Below are positions 1 to 9,050 of a stretch of 45,632 nt of DNA, piece after piece. The notes under the pieces were generated by a model that was not told the DNA's origin, searched no databases, and was given only the letters and a program-made list of their open reading frames with translations. A program made the translations under genes and the position numbers. Origin of the DNA: Ruminococcus sp. (GTDB lineage: Bacteria; Bacillota; Clostridia; Oscillospirales; Acutalibacteraceae); contig JAKSRB010000008.1 of assembly GCA_024403825.1 (NCBI GenBank), positions 1-45,632 of the forward strand, in the 5' to 3' direction. Positions within the stretch are counted from its first letter, which is position 1; every line of letters begins with the position of its first letter.

Positions 1-146
1 ATTATAATATACTAATCGCTGCAAAAATTAGTGTATGCTATTATCAGGTGATTTATATTTATGAGCAGTTTATCAGGGAAAGAATAAGCGAATTAAGGGT
101 AAAAAGGCGTATCAGAATTATAAAAGCAGAAGGGTCATTCAGTTGA
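1..146 (+). CDS. 3' end of an unidentified protein (cut by window start)
   Basis: A frame open from base 3 encodes about 47 residues and stops with TGA at 144-146. The visible tail reads from a hydrophobic, tyrosine-rich stretch (residues about 8-20) into a basic tail rich in Arg, Lys and Ile. That would suit a membrane protein ending in a cytosolic tail, but no family can be named. It is treated as a real gene end because its stop codon lies inside a clear T-tailed hairpin, a common arrangement at 3' ends in this window. No start codon is visible, and the fragment is too short to exclude chance. Confidence 0.4.
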   Translation, partial: YNILIAAKISVCYYQVIYIYEQFIRERISELRVKRRIRIIKAEGSFS

Positions 147-165
147 AAAATTGAATGACCTTTTT
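133..165 (+). terminator. Intrinsic terminator of the upstream partial gene
   Basis: GGTCATTCA (133-141) pairs with TGAATGACC (152-160), followed by TTTTT at 161-165. The 10-base loop contains the TGA stop of the partial upstream gene. It isolates the surface-protein locus from upstream transcription. Confidence 0.8.
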
Positions 166-390
166 GGATATAAAAGTATATATAATGTTAGGTTTTCCGA
201 GTGAACGAAAACTAACCAATTTAAAAACTATAAAAAGCACTACATAAACAGCAATATAAAATCAGTGTAAAAATCAGAAAACAAGGCATTGATATAAAAA
301 ATAGCATATATATGGGGCAAATTTGAAAATATTATATGAATATTGCTCAAAAAGAATTACAAAAAAGATATAATGTTGTTGATTTGCGTG

Positions 391-419
391 TTGACAATAG
401 CAGGAATTAAGAGTATAAT
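391..419 (+). promoter_or_regulatory. Consensus sigma-A promoter for the giant surface protein
   Basis: TTGACA at 391-396 and TATAAT at 414-419 are separated by exactly 17 bases, a full consensus match. Transcription would start near 426, leaving a 5' leader of about 130 bases before the ATG at 554. The leader is AT-rich and I recognise no riboswitch in it. The rest of 166-390 is AT-rich with no gene or repeat that I can see. Confidence 0.8.
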
Positions 420-553
420 AAACTTGAATAATTGGCAAATTGTATGTTTTTGTGTTTTGACAGCAAGGGGTTGCATATTGTTGTTGCGATACAGACATAT
501 GAGAGAGCCGTTCATATAGATGAAAATAATACAAAAAATTGGAGGTAAAAACT

Positions 554-3500
554 ATGAAAACGAAGATTAAACGAATCTCCAAAAGAACCTTGTCAATGGT
601 GCTGAGCTTGATGATGGTTCTGTCAACAGTAATGGTTGGTGGTTCGTTTACGGTAGATGCGGCTGATACTTATTATCTGTGGTATGGTTCAGGTGATGCA
701 ATTTCTGGATTAAATAATTATGTTGCTATGACCTTTGATAGTAGTACAGGAAATTATACAGGAAGTTTTAATGTGACAGCTGGTGGAACTTATGCTGTTA
801 CAGTTAATACAACTACTGAACATGCCGATTCAAGTACTGTTAAATTGGCTGAAAGTCAAACTGCTGATTGTAATTTAAGCTATTTTGAATGGGTAAACAA
901 GCCGTCAACAAGTGGTAATAACAATAGGTGTATTTGTAAATTTGGTGCAAAAGGTGCTGTTTCAGTAAAAGTTACATTTAATGCTACTGATAAGACCAAA
1001 AATCATGGCTTCAATATTTATGTTGACACAGATGCTATAAGTATTGTAAATAATCCAACACTTACGATAACCAACAAAAAAGATGGTTCTGATAATACTT
1101 CAGATAACAAAGCAGAAATTTATGAAAAAATCACACTTGAAGCTGATTATGATTCATTAGGTACAGATGCAAATGAATCAGATATTACTGATTATACTTT
1201 TTATATAGACAGTACTGAACTTGAAACTAATACTATTGGTACTTATGAATATACAATTCCTAAAAATGCAACAGGTACATTAAACTTTAAAGTAAAGATA
1301 AATACTGAAAAAGCTGGCTATCAGTCAGTAGAATCTGAAAAAACAGCTTATGTTGAAGTACCTGCATCATACTCAATAGCAGGTAGATTTGCTATAAATG
1401 ATTTTGGTACTGAGAAAAAGATTGGTTGGGTTCCACCTGGTACATCAAGTGAAATAAAATTTGACTATGTTGGTAAAGTTGGTACATCTTATGAATACAG
1501 ACTTGATACAGGTAAAACCATTAATGAATTATCTCAGAAAATCAATCAGCAAGGTTATGATCAACAGTATTTCTATATTACTAATGATGATGATGATAAC
1601 AATAAATCTTATGGTAAATCAACTAAGAATATTACAAACGCCGAGGGAGTAGCTAATAAAATTGATTTGGCAAAAACCACCAGCGAAGCATTATCATTCA
1701 ATAATAGTACATCAACAGATGAAAGAAAAGTAGTTCTTCATCTTCTTGTTGGTTCTAATGTTAATCCTCCTGATGTAAAGCTTTATTATACCCTTGAAGA
1801 TGAATCAACTTACAGCCAAATTTATGCTTGTGATGGTAACTTGAGAACCAGCGGTGAGACTAAATATTCTAAAAATTTTGGTCATACTACAGTTACTGCT
1901 GAGGAACCTGGAGTTTTAAAAACTGATAGTACACATGCAGAATATAGCACTTATACTGCAAAAGTCGGTAAAGAGGTTACTATTTCTACAACAGTTGATT
2001 CTGCATATAAAGCTTTGTATGTTAATGCTTTTGTTGTTAATGGTGTAAAGCTTCCTGCTACCCATAAAGCTTCCAGCAGAACATATACTGCTACATATAC
2101 TGTAACAAGTGAGGATGTAGAAATTTATCCTGTTTATTATAACAAATATGCAGAGGATGCAAAGGACTACATAACAGTATATGTTGATGCATCAGAAATT
2201 CAGAACAGTGATAACCACTGGGATAACCACTGGGGAGATATGATAGCTGCCTATACATATTATGAAAACGGCAGATATGAAATGGATGCTGGTTATCCAG
2301 GTCAGCCTATGATGTATGATCCTTCAGTTGGTTACTATGTAGGCAAGGTTGCAAGACATGCCTGGGATCCAACTTATGGTACAGAAATTAAGGAAGCACC
2401 TGTCCAAGGTGTTGTATTTTCTAACTTTGCTGAAGGAAATAATGATGTACATAAATCATTTGTTACAGTACATGACAAGGATAAGTATTTCAGAGATGGT
2501 GAAGCAGTAAACTTTCAGACATATGACTATGATGACTTTGTAGATTTGGCATCACATAAGGAAATTAAATATACAATTAAGTACTCAGGTCTTACATATA
2601 AAGATTATTATCATGATGATGGAAGGCTGCTTACTATTCACTCGGGTTATGGATCAGGCGATGACTATAAACGTCTTATCTACAGTAACCAGAAGAAATT
2701 TAATTTACAGTCTCAGGATGGTGGTACTGGCTATCGTACCAATGACGAAACTGCAGCAAACATTGGTACTCTCCATAACAGTTTTAAAAATGGTTGGCGT
2801 ACTCTTGAGGAATTCGATGGATATAATGCTACAATATCAGGTAAAAAAGTAGCAGATGATTTACTTGACAAAACAACAGAAGAAGGCAAAAGACCAGTTC
2901 ATTTCTTACAGGTTGTTTCTGTTGGTAACCAACACCATTCAATTGGTAGATATGCAACAGTATGGTATGTATATGATGAAAATGGTAATTACATTACCTG
3001 TGGTATTCCGTCAGATTTTCTTGATGAAAATTCACCGGCATATACTGCTATAAAAAATCGAACTAATGATAGTTTTACAGAATATGAAAAAGCTGTAACA
3101 TACATTACTTATGAATCTGAAATGTGTTCACAAACATCTTATCAGGTGGATGATAACGGAAATTACGATCAATACGCATTAAATAGTGAGAATAAATTGC
3201 GTAATACTGGTGTTCGTGTTGACGGTCGTTGGACATACTCCAGAGACACGCGTAATGTTAATGTACAGATTATGTATGGTCAGGATGCAGCTGCAGTAAG
3301 TGACTCCAGCTGGACACCTGATACATATGGCGGTGATAAAGAAAGTGATATACAAGGTGTGACTACATCTGCTAATGCAACGGTATCATTTAAGGATAGT
3401 GAGCAGGATAAATCAAATGTTCGTTTTGGTAGAACAATTGAAATAGGTACAAATATTAATCTTATAGCTGATACTTCAAGTGAAGATTATAACTTTGTTG

Positions 3501-6500
3501 GTTGGTATGTAGCTACTACATCAGCTTCATCTAATGCACGTTCAAGAAGTACACCTTCCCCACAAGCATATGAAAAGTTGACAGATGAGGCAACATACAC
3601 AGCTCCATTGAATGAAAACACAACATACTACGCAATGTATGTACCAAAAGCCAGTGTGCATGTAAAGAGTGCATATTATACTGGTGGTTCTAATGAAGAT
3701 CCACTTGATATTACTTCATCAAATAATAAAACAGTAATGGCTAATTGGAATATTGAAGGAGTAGAAGGTGATGATAGAACAATTGGTGCTACTACTGGTG
3801 CTGTAGCGAAGGCTGAGTTTACTTACATAGATTCTGATAATCATACAATTACCGGTAGAGATATTACAGAACATATCAATCTTCGTGATGATGTTACAAT
3901 AACAGCAGATAAATCATCTACAAAAGCCAGCAAAAAATATAAGCTTGTTGGTTGGTATGTTGAAGGCACAGATACTGATGAGGGAAAATTTGTTCCTGTA
4001 AATTATAAGACAAGTATTGATTTTGACGCTGACGGTAAGTTAGGTGGTACTGTAACACTTAATACACCATCAGTTACTGTTTACGCTCTTTATATTGAGC
4101 AGTTTGATGTTGAAACCAAGGTAGTTTATACTGACGGTTCAAATACAAATGCTCTTGATACTGCTAACGATGGAACAGGTGTAACAAAAGCTAATACAAA
4201 AGCTAACGGCTTAAATACTAAGATTACAGTAGATAAAAATACTTTAGTAACATTTACACATTCTGAAGAAGGCTCAACTTATTCATTTAGTGGTTGGAAA
4301 GCTGATCGGGATACAGGTGCTCCAAATGTGCTGCCACTTACCGAAAACCAGCTGAAGATTACTGAAAAGACAACATTATATGCTGCATATACAGCTGGTA
4401 ATGTTAATTTAAACGCTATTCCTGCATTTAAGAATAAGCCAAATGATGAACATTATACAACAACTAATGCAAGTTCTATAACAAAATCTACACAGACTAT
4501 TACAGTTGGTGACAATTCTTCAAAAAGTGGAACACTTTTAGTTACTCAGAATACTGAAGTTTCTGATGATGCATTTACACAGTTACTCGAAGATGATAGT
4601 GAATATGTATTCTTAGGTTGGACTACTAAGGATCCAACTAATGCAACAATAGCATCTTCAGATATTCTTACATCAACACCACCATTTAAAGCAAGTGTAA
4701 ATACAACATATTACGCACTTTATGTAAAGAAATTACCTATTACAGTAACACATAATTTGTATAAAAATGCTCCAAATGCAATAAATCCTAATAATGGTAG
4801 CGGTGACTTTAGCATTTCTGCTAAGGTTGATGAAGGTACAGCAACTACTTCTTCAATAGTACACGATGGTGTGGCAAGTGTTACAATAACTCCTGATGAT
4901 AGCATTGTTAAGGACTTGTATCTTGGTACTACAGAACATTACTTAAATGTTACTCTCACAGCAACACCAGATACAAATAATACTAATAGAAGTTCTTATG
5001 TACAGCCTTATGGTGATGGTCCGTACATTTATCCTGGAACTCCAACAACTCCTCAGCTTAATCTCACAACATTATATAATAATAGTTACACAACAACTAA
5101 TTATTATACAGATATTGAGAAGAATAAGGCTAAAGTTGAGGTTAAGATTAAAAGACAACATCCTACAAATAGAACTACATATGAAGATGATTCTGCTTCA
5201 ACTGGCACAACAGGTACAGTTACTAATGCAACTGCTAAAGTAAATGAAGCAAGAAGTCAGGAAGTATATATTGGCACAGCTTTAGATACACTTTCATTTG
5301 TTGCTAACCCTACTGGTACAGATGAAGTAGAGGGTATAAATCACAAATACTATAAGTTCAAAGGCTGGTACGATAAAGACGGAAACGCAATTACTGGCTT
5401 TAGCACAAAGACAGTAAGTGCAACTGCTGAAGATAATGTTATCTACGCTTACTATGACATTGTAACTGTAACAGTAAATGTTGAAACTCGTTATACTGAC
5501 AGTACACATGATAAGGTAATGTCAATCAATAATAGTCCTATTACAAATGCTTATGCAGACTTAACACCTGCTGATTCAACAGGTGTATCAACAGTTACAG
5601 TTGACAAGGGTAGTGAAGTAACTCTAACAAAGGTTGACACATCCGGTGATTACAAATTCAATAAATGGACAGGCGGTGAAGTATCATCAGATAATAAATT
5701 TATAGCTTATGATGATACAACTTTAGTTGCAAATTACATCTTAAATGATACTATTGCAATTAATGTTAAGGTTGAATATAAAAAATATAATAATTCTAAA
5801 CAGAATTATGATAATTATTGGACTCCTGACGACAAAGGTACAGTAGCTACAGCTACAGATGCATCTGTAATTTCTGGTAACGCTGCAAATATTACTACAG
5901 CTTTTGCGTCTGGTAAAAATACTTATTACGAATTCCTTGGTTGGTATAATAGTGAAGATCCAACATATAAAGTATGTGCTGACCCAAGTTACACAATATC
6001 AAATGTTACAAATGAAGCTACCTATATTGCTCGTTATCGTCAAAAGACTGTTGATATTGAAGCATTCATTAAGTACAAGGATTCTCCTACAGCTACAAGT
6101 TGGAAAGGCGAAACTGCATATACAGATACAGAGGGCAATGTAACTAAGGCACAAGCTGGTGTAGGTGATGTTAATACCAAGAAACTGACAGTTGGTGCAG
6201 GTTCTAATGTAGACGCATTCTCATCTGAGAATGATGATTATGTTCTTTATGGCTGGTCAGTAAATGCTGAAACAACAATCAGTAATGCAGAACCAAAACC
6301 TTCATTTACAGATTTAACAGAAGACAAAGATGTTTATGCTTATTTCGTAAAAGTAGGTAGTATCAAGCTTATTCATGGTGTATATTCTTCAACAACACAC
6401 TCAAAAAATGGTACAACATACATTGATGGTTTGAAAATTTATAATAATGCATCATGTACTGGAGATCCTGAATTCAGCAATAACAATTTAGGTGCTTCCG

Positions 6501-8629
6501 GTGCTATTACTGCTACAACATATTCTGGATTTAAAAAGCTTGTTGTTGACATTTACAAAGGAGACCATGGTCATTACTTAAAGGTTGATTTAAAATTAAT
6601 TCCTAATACATCAGCTACTAATGTAAACAATTACACTTATGATACTTATTATAAGCAGGATAATGGTACATTCAATAATATTCACACAAGCAAATCTCCA
6701 ACAGCAATTAACTTTGATTCTAATGTTATTGCTTTGACACCTGAGTTCTATGCAGCTCATATGAATGCTGATACTAATTCTGATCAGATTATTAGCTTTT
6801 ATAGTGACTTCCTAAAAGAGGTTACAGTAACAGTTGAAACACAGGTTAAGCAGAGTGATGGAACATATGCTATAAACACAAGTATTAATCAGGCATCTGT
6901 TAGTACTCCAAATACTGTTGAATATATTACAATTGGCACTAAAAACAATGTTACAATCAATGCACCAGCTAATACTGGCTATGTATTTGATGGTTGGTTT
7001 TTAGAGGATGGAAGTTCTGATGAAAATATAGCTGTAGCAACAGGAGATCAGACATATACTCCTGACGAGAACATTAAGCTTATTGCTCGTTATTCTAAGG
7101 CAGCTCCAACAACAAACAATGTTAAGGTTCAGTTTAAATACTATGACCGTAAGGTAGCACATAATATTATTCCTGAGATTAACAAAAAAGTAACAACAGT
7201 AAACTATGCTAAGGATTACACTTTAACTACAGGAATTGATACAGTAGTTAATACAGCTTATAATGATGCGGAAATAGGCGAGATTAAGAATGTAATTGAT
7301 GAGTACAAGTTCTGGATAAATCAGAATGATGCTGTTGAAGGTATTAAGACTCAGCCTTATTATCATGGTATGAACACAATGGAAATTGACCTTACACAAG
7401 ATCATATTCCAACGTTTGAAGAAAAGGTTGATGATAGTACAAAATTTGCTTACCACACAAACTGCTATGCAAGCTATGAAGCTGTTTCTGGATATACTCA
7501 GAATGAACAGTGGGTAACTTACTATAGGGAAGATTCATCAGGTAATTATGTATCAGATAGTAAACGTTATAGTAAAGTAACAGAAACAGGCTTAACAGCT
7601 AAAGATGTTGACCTTGTTGTTGTATGGGGCTTCAATACCCTCAGAACTTACACAGTAAATGTTTATTATCCAACTGACGAATCAGCTGTTTCAATAGTTA
7701 ATAGTAGCCCTAATGCAGCTTTAGCTACTAATATTGGTGATGGCGTAGAAATGAAGACATATAAGAGCTTCTACAATATGCGTCTTGCAGGTTCAGATAA
7801 TGCTACTGATGAGTCTACTCCACATTTAGAAGGTTACGGAATTAAGTTTGGTTACTTTAAAGAAGATTTCTTAGGTGGCGAGATGGTTGACCATATTGGT
7901 AATAATAACTTTGCTTACTGGAGAGATTCTAAAGGACAGGTAGCTTCAACTGATCTTGAGTATGGTTATAGAATTACTAAGAATGAAAGTATTGCTGCTG
8001 TTTATAGTAATGAAACAACAAAGCAGGGTATAAATGTTACAGCATTAGGAGCAAATCCTAATGATCCCGATGATACCTATGCATATGTAGATGAAACAAC
8101 AGGTAAGAAGAAGATTCGTATCAATAATGTAATGAATATTTATGGTTATGATGATTATTATATCTATGACCCTGAAAATAAAGACAAGGTTCATGGTATT
8201 AAGAATATCGCAGCTATTTATCTAAGATTTACAGACGGTACAGATCCAGCTACATTTACTGAAGATAATTGGAATACTATTAAAGATGATATTAAATACT
8301 ATCTCAGCCACAGCAGCGAAGCTGTTTTAGGTACCTCAACAGCACTTACTGTTAGTGTTAAAGGAAGCAAGAAGAGTTTGGTATGTAAGTATCAGACAAC
8401 AAATGAAGGTGATACAGATACATTTGTTGAATTGACAACAAAGAACAGATTCCAGTTCACACTTTCAGCTACTGCAACATCATTTACAAATACAAGTGGT
8501 GCATATTATAACTTGGTTGTATTTACTGCTGCAAACTTTGGTGCAGGAGATGATGGTGAATATGATAATTGGGTATTAAGCGAAAATTGTATTCACTATA
8601 AAAAAGGAGCTGTATGTGCAGTCTATTAA
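554..8629 (+). CDS. Giant secreted surface protein with InlB-type GW repeats and a possible starch-binding module
   Basis: This protein has 2691 residues. The ATG at 554 is chosen over a TTG at 539 because GGAGG at 541-545 is correctly spaced only for the former. A Sec signal peptide is clear: a basic MKTKIKR start, a hydrophobic core rich in Leu/Met/Val, and a probable cut after VDA near residue 37. Residues about 540-650 contain Trp/Tyr-rich sequence with a YPGQPM motif and a later VVFSNF strand, resembling CBM26-type starch-binding modules (tentative). From about residue 975 to 2150 there are nine copies of an aromatic-x-x-x-G-W motif (for example YNFVGWY, YKLVGWY, YKFKGWY, YEFLGWY, YVFDGWF). 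Seven steps are about 90-150 residues; two are near 250. This is the hallmark of InlB B-repeat/Listeria-Bacteroides repeat stalks. No LPXTG, SLH domain or dockerin is seen at the C-terminus. It probably acts outside the cell in adhesion or substrate binding. The start and export are well supported; the ligand is not known. Confidence 0.85.
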   Translation: MKTKIKRISKRTLSMVLSLMMVLSTVMVGGSFTVDAADTYYLWYGSGDAISGLNNYVAMTFDSSTGNYTGSFNVTAGGTYAVTVNTTTEHADSSTVKLAESQTADCNLSYFEWVNKPSTSGNNNRCICKFGAKGAVSVKVTFNATDKTKNHGFNIYVDTDAISIVNNPTLTITNKKDGSDNTSDNKAEIYEKITLEADYDSLGTDANESDITDYTFYIDSTELETNTIGTYEYTIPKNATGTLNFKVKINTEKAGYQSVESEKTAYVEVPASYSIAGRFAINDFGTEKKIGWVPPGTSSEIKFDYVGKVGTSYEYRLDTGKTINELSQKINQQGYDQQYFYITNDDDDNNKSYGKSTKNITNAEGVANKIDLAKTTSEALSFNNSTSTDERKVVLHLLVGSNVNPPDVKLYYTLEDESTYSQIYACDGNLRTSGETKYSKNFGHTTVTAEEPGVLKTDSTHAEYSTYTAKVGKEVTISTTVDSAYKALYVNAFVVNGVKLPATHKASSRTYTATYTVTSEDVEIYPVYYNKYAEDAKDYITVYVDASEIQNSDNHWDNHWGDMIAAYTYYENGRYEMDAGYPGQPMMYDPSVGYYVGKVARHAWDPTYGTEIKEAPVQGVVFSNFAEGNNDVHKSFVTVHDKDKYFRDGEAVNFQTYDYDDFVDLASHKEIKYTIKYSGLTYKDYYHDDGRLLTIHSGYGSGDDYKRLIYSNQKKFNLQSQDGGTGYRTNDETAANIGTLHNSFKNGWRTLEEFDGYNATISGKKVADDLLDKTTEEGKRPVHFLQVVSVGNQHHSIGRYATVWYVYDENGNYITCGIPSDFLDENSPAYTAIKNRTNDSFTEYEKAVTYITYESEMCSQTSYQVDDNGNYDQYALNSENKLRNTGVRVDGRWTYSRDTRNVNVQIMYGQDAAAVSDSSWTPDTYGGDKESDIQGVTTSANATVSFKDSEQDKSNVRFGRTIEIGTNINLIADTSSEDYNFVGWYVATTSASSNARSRSTPSPQAYEKLTDEATYTAPLNENTTYYAMYVPKASVHVKSAYYTGGSNEDPLDITSSNNKTVMANWNIEGVEGDDRTIGATTGAVAKAEFTYIDSDNHTITGRDITEHINLRDDVTITADKSSTKASKKYKLVGWYVEGTDTDEGKFVPVNYKTSIDFDADGKLGGTVTLNTPSVTVYALYIEQFDVETKVVYTDGSNTNALDTANDGTGVTKANTKANGLNTKITVDKNTLVTFTHSEEGSTYSFSGWKADRDTGAPNVLPLTENQLKITEKTTLYAAYTAGNVNLNAIPAFKNKPNDEHYTTTNASSITKSTQTITVGDNSSKSGTLLVTQNTEVSDDAFTQLLEDDSEYVFLGWTTKDPTNATIASSDILTSTPPFKASVNTTYYALYVKKLPITVTHNLYKNAPNAINPNNGSGDFSISAKVDEGTATTSSIVHDGVASVTITPDDSIVKDLYLGTTEHYLNVTLTATPDTNNTNRSSYVQPYGDGPYIYPGTPTTPQLNLTTLYNNSYTTTNYYTDIEKNKAKVEVKIKRQHPTNRTTYEDDSASTGTTGTVTNATAKVNEARSQEVYIGTALDTLSFVANPTGTDEVEGINHKYYKFKGWYDKDGNAITGFSTKTVSATAEDNVIYAYYDIVTVTVNVETRYTDSTHDKVMSINNSPITNAYADLTPADSTGVSTVTVDKGSEVTLTKVDTSGDYKFNKWTGGEVSSDNKFIAYDDTTLVANYILNDTIAINVKVEYKKYNNSKQNYDNYWTPDDKGTVATATDASVISGNAANITTAFASGKNTYYEFLGWYNSEDPTYKVCADPSYTISNVTNEATYIARYRQKTVDIEAFIKYKDSPTATSWKGETAYTDTEGNVTKAQAGVGDVNTKKLTVGAGSNVDAFSSENDDYVLYGWSVNAETTISNAEPKPSFTDLTEDKDVYAYFVKVGSIKLIHGVYSSTTHSKNGTTYIDGLKIYNNASCTGDPEFSNNNLGASGAITATTYSGFKKLVVDIYKGDHGHYLKVDLKLIPNTSATNVNNYTYDTYYKQDNGTFNNIHTSKSPTAINFDSNVIALTPEFYAAHMNADTNSDQIISFYSDFLKEVTVTVETQVKQSDGTYAINTSINQASVSTPNTVEYITIGTKNNVTINAPANTGYVFDGWFLEDGSSDENIAVATGDQTYTPDENIKLIARYSKAAPTTNNVKVQFKYYDRKVAHNIIPEINKKVTTVNYAKDYTLTTGIDTVVNTAYNDAEIGEIKNVIDEYKFWINQNDAVEGIKTQPYYHGMNTMEIDLTQDHIPTFEEKVDDSTKFAYHTNCYASYEAVSGYTQNEQWVTYYREDSSGNYVSDSKRYSKVTETGLTAKDVDLVVVWGFNTLRTYTVNVYYPTDESAVSIVNSSPNAALATNIGDGVEMKTYKSFYNMRLAGSDNATDESTPHLEGYGIKFGYFKEDFLGGEMVDHIGNNNFAYWRDSKGQVASTDLEYGYRITKNESIAAVYSNETTKQGINVTALGANPNDPDDTYAYVDETTGKKKIRINNVMNIYGYDDYYIYDPENKDKVHGIKNIAAIYLRFTDGTDPATFTEDNWNTIKDDIKYYLSHSSEAVLGTSTALTVSVKGSKKSLVCKYQTTNEGDTDTFVELTTKNRFQFTLSATATSFTNTSGAYYNLVVFTAANFGAGDDGEYDNWVLSENCIHYKKGAVCAVY

Positions 8630-8649
8630 ACAAATTGTGAGGTGCAAAT

Positions 8650-8964
8650 ATGAAAAAAATATATGATGAACCTTACTTTGAAGTACTAAGATTTTTTCTT
8701 AATCAACCAATTTGTATAAGCCAATTTGAAGACGCAATACACGGTGATGATGTTGATGGAGATGATTTCTTCGATACTCCTGGATACGAAGGACCAGCAC
8801 ATGGCGACGGTGTTGATGGTGATGGTTTCTTCGATACTCCGGGCTATGAAGGACCGGCACATGGCGACGGTGTTGATGGTGATGGTTTATTCGATACTCC
8901 GGGCTATGAAGGACCGGCACATGGCGACAATGCTGACGGTGATGACGTTACATTTGATGATTAA
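8650..8964 (+). CDS. Small acidic protein of tandem 20-residue repeats
   Basis: This 104-residue protein starts 20 bases after the giant surface gene, with a GAGGTG ribosome binding site, so the two are probably co-transcribed. The N-terminal 30 residues (MKKIYDEPYFEVLRFF start) differ from the rest. They resemble the MKK-Y-x-P-x-x-EV-x-x-F opening I associate with short unannotated Clostridia proteins, which is recollection rather than a search. Residues 31-104 are three near-identical units of the form HGDxxDGDxxFDTPGYEGPA plus a partial fourth. They are rich in Asp and Gly with no Lys or Arg. The D-x-x-DGD pattern recalls calcium-binding loops. There is no signal peptide or membrane segment. 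The leader-plus-repeat layout also resembles a modified-peptide precursor, but no modifying enzyme is nearby. Function unknown. Confidence 0.75.
   Translation: MKKIYDEPYFEVLRFFLNQPICISQFEDAIHGDDVDGDDFFDTPGYEGPAHGDGVDGDGFFDTPGYEGPAHGDGVDGDGLFDTPGYEGPAHGDNADGDDVTFDD
8740..8961 (+). repeat. 60-bp tandem repeat inside the small acidic protein
   Basis: Units lie at 8740-8799, 8800-8859 and 8860-8919, with a truncated fourth at 8920-8961. The second and third full units are nearly identical in DNA, while the first has several silent differences. This suggests recent in-frame duplication and likely copy-number variation between strains. Confidence 0.85.
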
Positions 8965-8991
8965 GAATTATATGTTCATTAATTAACTAAT

Positions 8992-9025
8992 TGCACAGAG
9001 CGGAATACCTATTCTGTTCTGTGCA
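8992..9025 (+). promoter_or_regulatory. Strong hairpin between the repeat peptide and the dockerin gene
   Basis: TGCACAGAGCGGAATA (8992-9007) is complementary to TATTCTGTTCTGTGCA (9010-9025) over all 16 positions, with two G-U pairs and essentially no loop. It is followed by CTTTC rather than a T run, so it is a weak classical terminator. It could instead stabilise the upstream message or tune the dockerin gene, whose ribosome binding site begins about 11 bases downstream. Confidence 0.6.
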
Positions 9026-9050
9026 CTTTCAAAATAAGGAGGTTTTGAAA

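Noticed and set aside
420-553. Cyclic-di-GMP or other riboswitch in the giant gene leader
   Set aside because: No conserved core motif or stable paired helices could be found in this AT-rich leader.
5294-5509. Minus-strand frames within the giant surface gene
   Set aside because: They lie antisense to a well-supported coding sequence with signal peptide and repeats, and lack ribosome binding sites.
8699-8920. Minus-strand His/Arg-rich repeat frame
   Set aside because: It is antisense to the acidic 60-bp repeats, with no ribosome binding site and no promoter.
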